A DNA stretch of 64,000 nt from Eutreptiella sp. 'Long Island Sound 2002'. Lineage: Eukaryota; Euglenozoa; Euglenophyceae; Eutreptiales; Eutreptiaceae. A program made the translations under genes and the position numbers. A model generated the notes under the pieces. That model did not search any database. It was not told the origin of the DNA and saw only the letters and a program-made list of their open reading frames with translations. This document shows, one piece after another, positions 22,144 through 33,309 of this stretch. The first letter of the stretch is position 1; every line of letters begins with the position of its first letter. The stretch covers positions 63,502,359 to 63,566,358 of the forward strand of contig OZ038389.1 of the NCBI GenBank assembly GCA_964036045.1, read 5' to 3'.

Positions 22144-22640
22144 GCCCGAAATGGGTAAAAATCAGAACTCCGTCGTGGCCCTTTGGATTTTGTTGAAACT
22201 TTGGTGCATGATACCTATGGGTATGAAGTACAATCACACAAAGTTTGAGCAAGAAAGTCACGGTGGCGGACAAGAACGGGATTCGCAAGTGGCGGACCTC
22301 AGTTTCAAGAACTGCAGTTTAGGGCCAAATTCAGCCCTTTTTGGGCCAAAAAATCCCTGGAACACATTCAAAACGGCCAAATGAAGGGAAACGATGGGTA
22401 CAATTCACGTGCTGCTTGACTTTGCTGTGTCAACGAGCTCTTTGCGGCCGTCTAACTCCATGATATGTCCTGAAAACGGCCAAAAAAGGCCCCAAGAAGC
22501 TCCAATTCCAAACCAAGAATGGGCCATATCTATGGCTACATGGCTCAAAATGCGATTCCGAGTGGGACCCCTCGACCTCGGTCACCGTTAGGCCCAGCCC
22601 CCGACCCGCCCCCACTACCGACCAAGCCGTACGGCTGCAG

Positions 22641-24204
22641 GTGCTGCAAACGATGCCCGACCCCCCAGCCCCACCGGGGGGACCGGAATGTCCACAAGGG
22701 ATCCTAGGGCCATACCCGCAGCACCATCACCACCACTACCAGCGCCACAGCAACCAACGCCCCCACCACCACCACCTCCAACACCACCACCCCCACTACC
22801 ACTGCCCACCACCCTACCCCACCGAACCACAACCCCCCGTGCACGCGCAGCAACAGCGCATGGGATGGCAGCACTCGGGCGCCCCAGCCCCATACCCCGC
22901 CTACCACCAGCGGCCACCCCCCCCCCCCGTACCAGAAGCTGTATCCGCCCGGCCACCACATCCACGCCGAAGGGGCCCCCCGGGCCCACTCCCATCCGGG
23001 ACAGTCACTCAACCCGTACCACCAGCCGCCACCGCCGCCGCACCCCTATGCGGCAGATCCATGGGGGCTGGGGGACTTCCGCCCAACCCCCCAGTACGAG
23101 GCGGCAACATGCGAGGCCCCCCAGGACCCGCCGACGCCTCCTGACTGGCCAGGCGCACCCCGCGACGAATACCAGTCCCGCAAATGGCGGCGCTCCCGCT
23201 CTCCCCCCACACGGTGCACCCACCCCCGGCGCTCACGCTCCCCACAGCGCCACTGCGCTTCAGCCGCTCACTCGCGCCGCTCCCGCTCCCCGAGATGCCA
23301 CCACAGCCCCCCAGGGCCCCGCTCCCGCCGCTCCTGCTCCCCCGGGCACCGCCACGCACGCCACCGCCGTCCCATGTCCACATCCCCCTCCCCCTGCGAG
23401 CAGCACCGTGCGTCCCATTCCCCGCGCCGCCCGTACGCATCCTCCACCCCCAGCCCCCCCTGCCGCCGCTCCTGCTCCCCCGGGCGCCGCCACGCACGCC
23501 ACCGCAGTCCCATGTCCGCGTCCCCCTCCCCCCGCGAGCAGCACCGAGCATCTCGTTCCCCGACCCGCCTGTACGCATCCTCCACCTCAAGCCCCCGCCA
23601 CCGCCGCTCCCGCTCCCCCGGACGCCGCCACGCCCGCCACCGCCGTCCCATGTCCACGTCCTCCCTCCCCGCACCAGCCCCACCGAGCTTCCGGTTCGCC
23701 GCGCCGCCCGTACGCATCCTCCACCACCAGCCCCGCCACTGACGCTCACGGACCTCGAGCTCGGAGCCCTCCCCCACCCAGGCCCCCGCGCATCTCGTCT
23801 GGTAGTCTGCCCTTGCCTTGCGGGAGCTTTGCCGCTGGGTGAAGTGGGCCGGGGGCGCGCGAAGGCGAGAAGGGGTGCACATAGTGCACACCTTCGAGGA
23901 GATCCGCACGCGCACCCCCGCCAACCCCAACGAGGCCGCCCTGGAGGCCGCCATGCCCCAGGTGGCATGGGAAGCACTCCTCCGTGACGCGGTACAGGGC
24001 CTCCGCCCCCCCTACACCCCCCAAAACCCCCCGCTGGTGGCTCCAGACCACCCAACCCCAGGCATGGGCCATCGGCGCCCCACAGCCCCCCTCCCCCTTC
24101 ACCCCAACCACCACCACACGGGGAAGGGAAAGGGCACAGGCAAGGGGATCGCAAGGGACGGGAAGGGACACCCCGGCAAGGGGGCAAGAAGGCGCCCAAG
24201 GTAA
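22641..24204 (+). pseudogene. LINE3b proline/histidine-rich, RS-rich protein remnant
   Basis: One coding path crosses three frames. The first part is Pro/His/Tyr/Gln-rich (YPQHHHHHYQ, MGWQHSGAPAPYPAYHQR). The second (PPDWPGAPRDEYQSRKWRR, then repeated RRSRSP units between about 23,180 and 23,700) is an arginine-serine domain like those of SR splicing factors. The third contains AAMPQVAWEALLRDAV and a Gly/Lys-rich end (KGKGTGKG). Equivalent proteins occur in LINE3a (44.8-46.6 kb) and LINE3c (61.3-62.6 kb). By position and composition it is a nucleic-acid-binding accessory protein of the LINE, inferred only. Frame changes make this copy non-functional. Confidence 0.55.
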
Positions 24205-24377
24205 CAGGCAGGCGCCCACAGGGACAGCACACCGGGGGCGACACAACACGGGAGCAGGAAACCATCAACAGGCCAGGAAGGGGAAGGACCAAAGGTGCAG
24301 AGAGAGAGTACGCAACGGCGGGCACCAGGGCGCACACACGGGAAGGGCATGCCACAACAGAGGGACCAGCACAGCCT

Positions 24378-25577
24378 TAGCCCACGGAAACTGCACCCTG
24401 TTTTTCACCTCAAGGGCGGCATTTGGGTGCAAAAAAAAGACGCGCAGTTTTCGCGTGTTTCCACCTGAAAACTGAGAATTAAAAAACTGAGGAATCTCAA
24501 ATATATTTTTTTAGGCTATCAGCGGAATGCAAGTAGTCGGAGGTATGAAAAAAACGTTTTTTTTGCATGTTAAGTGCGCGAGGCCTCGCGCACTCAATTA
24601 TGCAGAATGTGTATTTCCCAATGGTCCTGAATAAACAGTATTCCATGCCAAATGAGGCTCTGATGTCTTCATGCGTGCCTCATGGTGTACCGTTCGGGTC
24701 ATGTCAGCAGCAAGAGTGGTCAATCAATGGACGTTTTGTACACGCCATGCACTATGTAGGGTGTAACAGATCTAAAAAGGCGGGTTGCCCTCAGTCCTTG
24801 CTAAAAACATGATTTTCAGTTAGTTTCATGAGTTGCCCAGCCTCCCATCTTTTGAGGCTGTACAACAGTTTGTCAGAAGCGTTAGGTCACAGGACGTATA
24901 AAGCAATTGCTCTAGAGGAGGATAGTGTAATCGCTGCTCTTGAGCTCACTGTTTTCACAGGATTCCAAAAGGGAGGAATCTCAAAAAGCCTTTTGGAGGC
25001 TATCGGCAGAATGCAAGTAGTTAGGGGTATTCAAAAACCCATGCTTCTAGCATGTTGAGTGCGCGAGCCCTCGCGCACTGAGTGTTCCGCTGTGCAAGTC
25101 TTTAACCCATATTGAATCTTGCAGTTTTGCTTTTGCTCCATCCTTGCTTCATGCCACTTCCGATGTCAAAACGTGATCTCAAAAAAAGCCTGAAAATCTC
25201 ACTCCAGCTGGCTGAGTGCGCGAGGCCTCGAGCACTCAGCCTCCCATAATAAGTATCTTTTCATGTGGACATGTACAGGATGTGTGAACAGCGCCCATCT
25301 TTAATAGTTTATCCAGACAATCCAAAAATTGGTATTCTTCAAATTAGCCAACAAAATGTTTTTTCGGGGAAAATGACCGGTGAACTCTCTGGTTTTGGAC
25401 TACAGAATGGTTATTTGAACCCCCTAAAAACAGCAAAAAATGGGCAAAACTGATGAAAATGCATTTTTGGGGGGGGGTTTGAAAAACAGTATTTTCAAGA
25501 TGGCAAAAAAACGATTTTTTTGCTCACAAAATCTAGGTGCTTAGGTGAAAAAAAGGGGGTGCAGTTTGCGTGGGCTA
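24378..25577. mobile_element. TA-flanked non-autonomous DNA element (MITE-like)
   Basis: The left end, TA then GCCCACGGAAACTGCACCC, mirrors the right end, whose reverse complement begins GCCCACGCAAACTGCACCC; a T-run and CACCT continue the inverted repeat to about 35 bp. TA dinucleotides at 24378-24379 and 25576-25577 fit a TA target-site duplication. There is no open frame of note. Internally, about 105 bp (24,485-24,594) recurs at 24,970-25,079. It splits GC-rich LINE3b sequence and is itself AT-rich. Confidence 0.8.
24573..25240. repeat. Three class A palindromes inside the TA-flanked element
   Basis: A perfect 22-bp copy (AGTGCGCGAGGCCTCGCGCA...) lies at 24573-24594. A copy with a changed centre (GCGAGCCCTCGC) lies at 25058-25079, and a 30-bp copy with one mismatch at 25211-25240 (GCTGAGTGC...GCACTCAGC). 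Confidence 0.9.
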
Positions 25578-26375
25578 AGACCGCCCCACCCCCAGCGGAC
25601 ACCGCGCGGCCCCCGGAGGCACACGCCCGCCAACACACGCCGCTGAGGCACGGACCTGACGCCAAACGGACCGCACCGGCTCACGCCCACCGGCCACCGG
25701 AACCCGCACAGGGGAAGGAGGGCACACCCACACGGGGAGAAGGGGGTACACCCACCGAGGGAGCCGCCGAGAACGCCGCCGCGCAGCCCGACACCACGCC
25801 CTCACCGCCAGGCGACGACCCCGGCCACCGCAAGGGCCACCTCACAGGCACCAGAAGAGGAAGAGGACACGGCCGCATTACCCAGGGCTAGAGGTAAGGA
25901 CCCCCAGGGGACACAGGACCAGAGCACAGGCCCCCAGGGAGGGCAAACCCACGGACACCTACCTGACCCACCAGCCCGAGCGGCACACCCGGACCCCCGC
26001 AACAGGGATCCAGCGAGCCACCCCACACCTAATGGTACTCCCCGGCCACCTGCCAGCAACAACACCTCGACCCGCGTCCCGCACGACGACACGGGCCAGT
26101 CTAACCACCACCGACCCCACCCAAAGCCCCCACAACGCACAACACGAGGCAACACGGCACACGGCATCGCAGCGCACCGCCGTGCAACGCACCACGACAA
26201 GGCACCCCAAGACACGACACACCACAACACGACGCGGCGCGACGCGGCACAGCCCGGTACACCACGGCACGACACGGCGCAACATGGCACGACAAAGCAG
26301 GGCGCACCACAACACAGCAGGGACCAGCACGACGCAGCACGGCAAAACACGCACGACACACCAGGGCGCACCACA
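25578..26375 (+). other. LINE3b 3' region, GC-rich and non-coding
   Basis: It continues LINE3b after the TA-flanked element. The stretch 26,130-26,380 consists of degenerate CACGACACGGC/CACAACAC repeats, like 46,640-46,950 in LINE3a. Its long minus frames (198-307 codons) come from the compositional bias and are not supported as genes. Confidence 0.6.
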
Positions 26376-26941
26376 GCACACCACAACACAAAAAGCAAGG
26401 GACACTAACCGAGGGTCTCACCCGAGCAAGCCGCCGCACACCCCGGAAGATGCCGCACCAGCCCACCGAACACCAGCAAGGGGCCACCGCACAACCTGCA
26501 ACGACAACGGCGGCCCGCCCACACAAACCGCCATCAGAAAGTTGAAGCCGGCACCGCGGAGGCAAAGGAACACGGAAAACCCCAGCCCCCCTAACCCAGG
26601 GCCTCACGAAACCGCCTGGCGCAACCGCCCAGCCAGCAGAGCCTGAACCTAACCGGAAAGGAAGGGCCACCGAGCCAAGCGTGTACATAACCCACCCGAC
26701 CCATGGTGCCGGGGCAAGGCCCAGCAAAATACAAACACCAACAGCAACCCGGTTAACCACACTGAATGCCGACCAGTGCGTGCACCAGCCCAGGGAAGGC
26801 AGAGGGAGGAGGATTCGGACCCCCTCCCCAAAAAAAAAAGGGGGGGGGGGCACCAGATAGGCCCACAGCCACGAAGGCGCCCATCCACACCACAAGAGGC
26901 GGGCAAACCCCCCAGCCAGACGGCACCGAAGACGGCACCCA
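26376..26941. repeat. Left copy of 566-bp direct repeat flanking the satellite block
   Basis: It is nearly identical (about a dozen differences by eye) to 32289-32856, including the AAAAAAAAAA-GGGGGGGGGG tract. It corresponds to LINE3 3' sequence that continues properly only after the right copy. Confidence 0.93.
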
Positions 26942-28310
26942 TCCCCCCAGGCCGATGTGCCCGGTTCTACGTTCCCACAGGCCCTGCAGGACACTCCGAC
27001 AATCCCCTGGGCAGGACTCCCCATCCCCCCAGGCCGGTGTGCCCGGTTCTACGTCCCCACAAGCCCAGCAGGAAACTCCGACCACCCCCTGGGCTGGACT
27101 CCCCATCCCCCCAGGCCGGTGTGCCCGGTTGTCCGTCCCCGCAGACCCTGCAGGAAACTCCGACCACCCCCTGGGCACAACTCCCCGTCCCCCCAGGCCG
27201 GTGTGCCCGGTTCTACGTCCCCACAGGCCCTGCAGGACGCTCCGACCACCCCGTGGGCAGAACTCCCCATCCCCCCAGGCCGCTGGGCCCGGTTGTCCAT
27301 CCCCGCAGGCCCTGCGGGAAACTCCGGCCACCCGCTGGGCTGGACTCCCCGTCCCCCCAGGCCGGTGTGCCCGGTTCTACGCCCCCACAGGCCCTGCAGG
27401 ACGCTCCGACCACCCCCTGGGCAGGACTCCCCATCCCCCCAGGCCGGTGGGCCCGGTTGTCCATCCCCACAGGCCCTGCAGGAAACTCTGACCACCCCCT
27501 GGGCTGGACTCCCCATCCCCCCAGGCCGGTGTGCCCGGTTCTACGTCCCCACAGGCCCTGCAGGGCGCTCCAACCACCCCCTGGGCCCGGTTGTCCATCC
27601 CGGCAGGCCCTGCAGGAAACTCCCACCACCCCCTGGGCTGGACTCCCCATCCCCCGAGGCCGGTGTGCCCGGTTCTACGTTCCCACAGGCCCTGCAGGAC
27701 ACTCCGACCGGCCCCTGGGCAGGACTCCCCATCCCCCCAGGCCGGTGTGCCCGGTTCTACATCCCCACAAGCCCAGCAGGAAACTCCGACCACCCCCTGG
27801 GCTGGACTCCCCATCCCCCCAGGCCGGTGTGCCCGGTTGTCCGTCCCTGCAGACCCTGCAGGAAACTCCGACCACCCCCTGGGCACAACTCCCCGTCCCC
27901 CCAAGCCGGTGTGCCCGGTTCTACGTCCCCACAGGCCCTGCAGGACGCTCCGACCACCCCCTGGGCAGGACTCCCCATCCCCCCAGGCCGGTGGGCCCGG
28001 TTGTCGATCCCCGCAGGCCCTGCGGGAAACTCCGGCCACCCGCTGGGCTGGACTCCCTGTCCCTTCAGGCCGGTGTGCCCGGTTCTACGCCCCCACAGGC
28101 CCTGCAGGACGCTCTGACCGACCCCTGGGCTGGACTCCCCGTCCCCCCAGGCCGGTGGGCCCGGTTGTCCATCCCCGCAGGCCCTGCAGGAAACTCCGAC
28201 CACCCCCTGGGCTGGACTCCCCATCCCCCCAGGCCGGTGTGCCCGGTTCTACGCCCCCACAGGCCCTGCAGGACGCTCCGACCACCCCCTGGGCTGGACT
28301 CCCCAGTGCC
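26942..28310. repeat. 82-bp tandem array, about 17 units
   Basis: The unit contains GGACTCCCCATCCCCCCAGG, then CCGGTGTGCCCGGTT and CCACAGGCCCTGCAGGA; successive starts at 27014, 27096 and about 27178 give the 82-bp period. A block from about 26,952 recurs from about 27,664, a higher-order period near 710 bp that includes one unit shortened by 28 bp. Because 82 is not a multiple of three, all plus frames stay open as proline-rich ORFs of up to 546 codons; I treat these as by-products. Confidence 0.95.
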
Positions 28311-31300
28311 TCCAGGCAGTGAGGCAGCGCATTGCAGGAGTTGCGCTGCCCACTGCCCCCAGGCAGTGGGGCAGAGCATTGCAGGAGTTCCACTGCCCAC
28401 TGCCCCCAGGCAGTGAGACAGTGCATTGCAGGAGTGGCACTGCCTACTGCCCGAGGGCAGTGAGGCAGTGCATTGCAGGAGTTGCACTGCCCACTGCCCC
28501 CAGCCAGTGAGGCAGTGCAATGCAGGAGCTGCACTGCCCACTGCCCCCAGGCAGTGCGGCAGTGGATTGAAGGAGTGGCACTGCCCACTGCCCCCAGGCA
28601 GTGACGCAGTGCATTGCAGGAGTGGCACTGCCCACTGCCCCCACGGCACTGCGGCAGTGCATTGCAGGAGTGGCACTGCCCACTGCCCTCAGGCAGTGAG
28701 GCAGTGCATTGCAGGAGTTGCACTGCCCACTGTTCCCAGGCAGTGAGGCAGTGCATTGCAGGAGTTGCACTGTCCAGTGCCCCCAGGCAGTGCGGCAGTG
28801 CATTGCAGGAGTTGCACTGCCCACTCCTCCCGGGCAGTGAGGCCGTGTATTGCAGGAGTTCCACTGCCCACTGCCCCCAGGCAGTGAGGCAGTGCATTGC
28901 AGGAGTTGCACTGCCCACTGTTCCCAGGCAGTGAGGCAGTGCATTGCAGGAGTTGCGCTGTCCACTGCCCCCAGGCAGTGAGGCAGTGCATTGCAGGAGT
29001 TGCACTGCCCACTGTTCCCAGGCAGTGAGGCAGTGCATCGCAGGAGTTGCACTGTCCACTGCCCCCAGGCAGTGAGGCAGTGCATTGCAGGAGTTGCACT
29101 GCCCACTGTTCCCAGGCAGTGAGGCAGTGCATTGCAGGAGTGGCACTGCCCACTGCCCCCAGGCAGTGAGGCAGTGCATTGCAGGAGTTGCACTGCCCAC
29201 TGTTCCCAGGCAGTGAGGCAGTGCATTGCAGGAGTTGCACTGTCCACTGCCCCAAGGCAGTGAGGCAGTGCATTGCAGGAGTTGCACTGCCCACTGTTCC
29301 CAGGCAGTGAGGCGGTGTATTGCGGGAGTTCCACTGCCCACTGCCCCCAGCCAGTGAGGCAGTGCATTGCAGGAGCTGCACTGCCCACTGCCCCCAGGCA
29401 GTGCGGCAGTGGATTGCAAGAGTGGCACTGCCCACTGCCCCCAGGCAGTGAGGCAGTGCATTGCAGGAGTTGCACTGCCCACTGTTCCCAGGCAATGAGG
29501 CAGTGCATTGCAGGAGTTGCACTGTCCACTGCCCCCAGGCAGTGAGGCAGTGCATTGCAGGAGTTGCGCTGCCCACTCCTCCCGGGCAGTGAGGCGGTGT
29601 ATTGCGGGAGTTCCACTGCCCACTACCCCCAGGCATTGAGGCAGCGCATAGCAGGAATTGCGCTGCCCACTGCCCCCAGGCAGTGCGGCAGTGCATTGCA
29701 GGAGTTCCACTGCCCACTGCCCCGAGGCAGTGGGGCAGAGCATTGCAGGAGTTCCACTGCCCACTGCCCCCAGGCAGTGAGGCAGTGCATTGCAGGAGTG
29801 GCACTGCCTACTGCCCCAGGGCAGTGAGGCAGTGCATTGCAGGAGTTGCACTGCCCACTGCCCCCAGCCAGTGAGGCAGTGCATTGCAGGAGTTGCACTG
29901 CCCACTGCCCCCAGGCATTGCGGTAGTGGATTGCAGGAGTGGCACTGCCCACTACCCCCAGGCAGTGAGGCAGTGCATTGCAGGAGTTGCACTGTCCACT
30001 GCCCCCAGGCAGTGAGGCAGTGCATTGCAGGAGTTGCACTGCCCACTCCTCCCGGGCAGTGAGGCAGTGCATTGCGGGAGTTCCACTGCCCACTGCCCCA
30101 GGGCAGTGAGGTAGTGCATTGCAGGAGTTGCGCTGCCCACTGCCCCCAGGCAGTGGGGCAGAGCATTGCAGGAGTTCCAATGCCCACTGCCCCCAGGCAG
30201 TGAGGCAGTACATTGCAGGAGTGGCACTGCCTACTGCCCGAGGGCAGTGAGGCAGTGCATTGCAGGAGTTGCACTGCCCACTGCCCCCAGGCAGTGAGGC
30301 AGTGCATTGCAGGAACTGCACTGCCCACTGCCCCCAGGCAGTGCGGCAGTGGATTGCTGGAGTGGCACTGCCCACTGCCCCCAGGCAGTAAGGCAGTGCA
30401 TTGCAGGTGTTGCACTGCCCACTGCTCCCAGGCAGTGAGACGGTGTATTGCGGGAGTTCCACTGCCCACTGCCCCCAGGCAGTGAGGCAGCGCATTGCAG
30501 GAGTTGTGCTGCCCACTGCCCCCAGGCAGTGGGGCAGAGCATTGCAGGAGTTCCACTGCCCACTGCCCCCAGGCAGTGAGGCAGTGTATTGCGGGAGTGG
30601 CACGGCCTGCTGCCCGAGGGCAGTGAGGCAGTGCATTGCAGGAGTTGCACTGCCCACTGCCCCCAGCCAGTGAGGCAGTGCATTGCAGGAGCTGCACTGC
30701 CCACTGCCCCCAGGCAGTGCGGCAGTGGATTGCAGGAGTGGCACTGCCCACTGCCCCCAGGCAGTGAGGCAGTGCATTGCAGGAGTTGCGCTGCCCACTG
30801 TTCCCAGGCAGTGAGGTAGTGCATTGCAGGAGTTGCACTGTCCACTGCCCCGAGGCAGTGAGGCAGTGCATTGCAGGAGTTGCGCTGCCCACTCCTCCCG
30901 GGCAGTGAGGCAGTGCATTGCGGGAGTTCCACTGCCCACTGTCCCAGGGCAGTGAGGCAGTGCATTGCAGGAGTTGCGCTGCCCACTGCCCCCAGGCAGT
31001 AGGGCAGTGCATTGCGGGAGTTCCACTGCCCACTGCCCCCAGGCAGTGGGGCGGTGCATTGCAGGAGTTCCACTGCCCACCGCCCCCAGGGCACTGAGGC
31101 AGTGCATTGCAGGAGTTGCACTGTCCGCTGCCCCCAGGCAGAGAGGCAGTGCATTGCAGGAGTTGCACTGTCCACTGCCCCCAGGCAGTGAGGCAGTGCA
31201 TTGCAGGAGTTGCACTGCCAACTGCCCCAGGGCAGTGAGGCAGTGCATTGCAGAAGTTGCACTGCCCACTGCCCCCAGGCAGTGGGGTAGTGCATTGCAG

Positions 31301-31988
31301 GAGTTCCACTGCCCACTGCCCCAGGGCAGTGAGGCAGTGCATTGCAGGAGTTGCACTGCCCACTGCCCCCAGGCAGTTGGGCGGTGCAGTGCAGGAGTAC
31401 CACTGCCCACTGCCCCAGGGCAGTGAGGCAGTGCGTTGCAGGATTTGCACTGTCCACTGCCCCCAGGCAGTGAGGCAGTGCATTGCAGGAGTTGCACTGC
31501 CGACTGCCCCAGGGAAGTGAGGCAGTGCATTGCAGGAGCTGCGCTGCCCCCTGCCCCCAGGCAGTGAGGCAGTGCATTGCGGGAGTTCCACTGCCCACTG
31601 CCCCAGGGCAGTGAGGCAGTGCATTGCAGGAGTTGCGCTGCCCACTGCCCCCAGGCAGTGGGGCAGTGCATTGCAGGAGTTGCACTCTCCACCGCCCCCG
31701 GGCAGTGAGGCAGTGCGTTGCAGGATTTGCACTGTCCACTGCCCCCAGGCAGTGAGGCAGTGCATTGCAGGGGTTCCACTGCCCACTGCCCCCAGCCAGT
31801 GAGGCAGTGCATTGCAGGAGGTCCACTGCCCACTGCCCCCAGGCAGTGGGGCAGTGCATTGAAGGAGGTCCACTGCCCACTGCCCCTTGGCAGTGAGGCA
31901 GTGTGTTGCAGGAGGTCCACTGCCCACTGCGCCCAGGCAGTGGGGCAGTGCATTGAAGGAGGTCCACTGCCCACTGCGCCCAGGCAGT
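28311..31988. repeat. 47-bp hairpin satellite, about 78 tandem units
   Basis: Each unit reads GGCAGTGAGGCAGTGCA, TTGCAGGAGT, TGCACTGCCCACTGCC, CCCA. The first and third parts are reverse complements apart from a one-base bulge, so every unit can fold into a stem of about 16 bp with a 10-base loop. Units vary by scattered substitutions and small changes in the linker (CCC, TCC, GAG). The minus strand lacks stops in all phases, giving overlapping ORFs of 1,368 and 1,084 codons. Confidence 0.95.
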
Positions 31989-32288
31989 GAGCAACAGTGC
32001 AGCAGGGCACACACAGTGCAGTGTGGTGCAGAACACCAAGCAGTGCTACACCACACAGAAGGCACTGGTGGTGCAGCGCGGCACGCAGGGTGCAGTGGGC
32101 CCATGGGACCCTGTGTGACTGCGCGCAGGCGTCGGCAAGGCAGTGTCGGCCAAGTGCGAGAGTGCACTGGTCCGGCGATGCCACAACACACTTACACACA
32201 GCGCGCACACAACACACACAGCCCAGCCCGTTTACCTTTACCCGTGGGTAGACATCCCGGCCTTTGCCTTTTGGTAACAGCGCCTTCG
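31989..32288. other. Unique tail of the satellite block
   Basis: About 300 bp of CACACA/GTGCAG-rich sequence between the hairpin array and the right 566-bp repeat. No gene or recognised motif is visible. Confidence 0.5.
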
Positions 32289-32856
32289 GCACACCACAAC
32301 ACAAAAAGCAAGGGACACTAACCGAGGGTCTCACCCGAGCAAGCCGCCGCACACCCCGGAAGATGCCGCACCAGCCCACCGCACACCAGCAAGGGGCCAC
32401 CGCACAACCTGCAACGACGGCGGCGGCCCGCCCACACAAACCGCCATCAGAAAGTTGAAGCCGGCACCGCGGAGGCAAAGGAACACGGAAAACTCCAGCC
32501 CCCCTAACCCAGGGCCTCACGAAACCGCCTGGCGCAACCGCCCAGCCAGCAGAGCCTGAACCTAACCGGAAAGGAAGGGCCACCGAGCCAAGCGTGTACA
32601 TAACCCACCCGACCCATGGTGCCGGGGCAAGGCTGAGCAAAATGCAAGCACCAACAGCAGCCCGGTTAACCACACTGAATGCCGACCAGTGCGTGCACCA
32701 GCCCAGGGAAGGCAGAGGGAGGAGGAGTCGGACCCCCTCCCCAAAAAAAAAGGGGGGGGGGGGGGCACCAGATAGGCCCACAGCCACGAAGCCGCCCATC
32801 CACACCACAAGAGGCAGGCAAACCCCCCAGCCAGACGGCACCGAGGACGGCACCCA
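32289..32856. repeat. Right copy of 566-bp direct repeat flanking the satellite block
   Basis: It matches 26376-26941. After it the LINE3 3' sequence continues with CACGGGGCCCCCCAAA, as in LINE3a at about 47,610. Confidence 0.93.
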
Positions 32857-33309
32857 CGGGGCCCCCCAAAGGAACACCGGAGGACAACCCAGTCAAAACC
32901 GGCGACACCCAATCGAGTGCAGCGGCCCACCAGAAGAAACGACACCCCGCACACGCCAACAATCACCTTGCTGGGGCAGAGACGGGCAAAAAAAAAAACA
33001 CGAAGGCGCAGCGCCAACGAGAGGGGAAGGGGGGACAGAGACCAAGAGACCCAAGACCGGGACAGCCAGCGACGGACACCACAAAGCCACAACACGACAG
33101 GGCCGAAAACCACACCCCCCCACCCCCCCCGCAGCCCGAACAAAAAAACAAAAGGGGAGGGGGGGGAACAAACCACACCAACGGCAACCCCCGCACCCCC
33201 CCACGCCACAGGCGGCCCCCCCAGAAGGTGACAGGAAACGGACGCGGCGCACACAAGAGGCCACGCGCCCCAGCACCCAAGCTAGGAAAAAAACGGAGAG
33301 CAGACGAAA

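Noticed and set aside
22688-24355. Long frames on both strands (384 codons plus, 448 codons minus) in the GC-rich 22.7-24.4 kb region
   Set aside because: They are shadows of the LINE3 Pro/RS-rich coding path; the minus frames have Gly/Arg bias that mirrors the opposite strand and do not carry the blocks shared with other LINE3 copies.
25802-27024. Minus-strand Cys/Val-rich ORFs (198-307 codons) resembling membrane proteins
   Set aside because: They come from degenerate CACGACAC repeats read backward; the same artefact occurs at 46.6-47.5 kb, and frames do not correspond between copies.
26776-28416. 546-codon proline-rich plus-strand ORF over the 82-bp array
   Set aside because: The 82-bp unit lacks stops in every plus phase, so three overlapping frames stay open with the same composition; there is no start context and no conserved domain.
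28311-31988. CRISPR-like array
   Set aside because: The repeats are contiguous 47-bp units without unique spacers, and the setting is eukaryotic.
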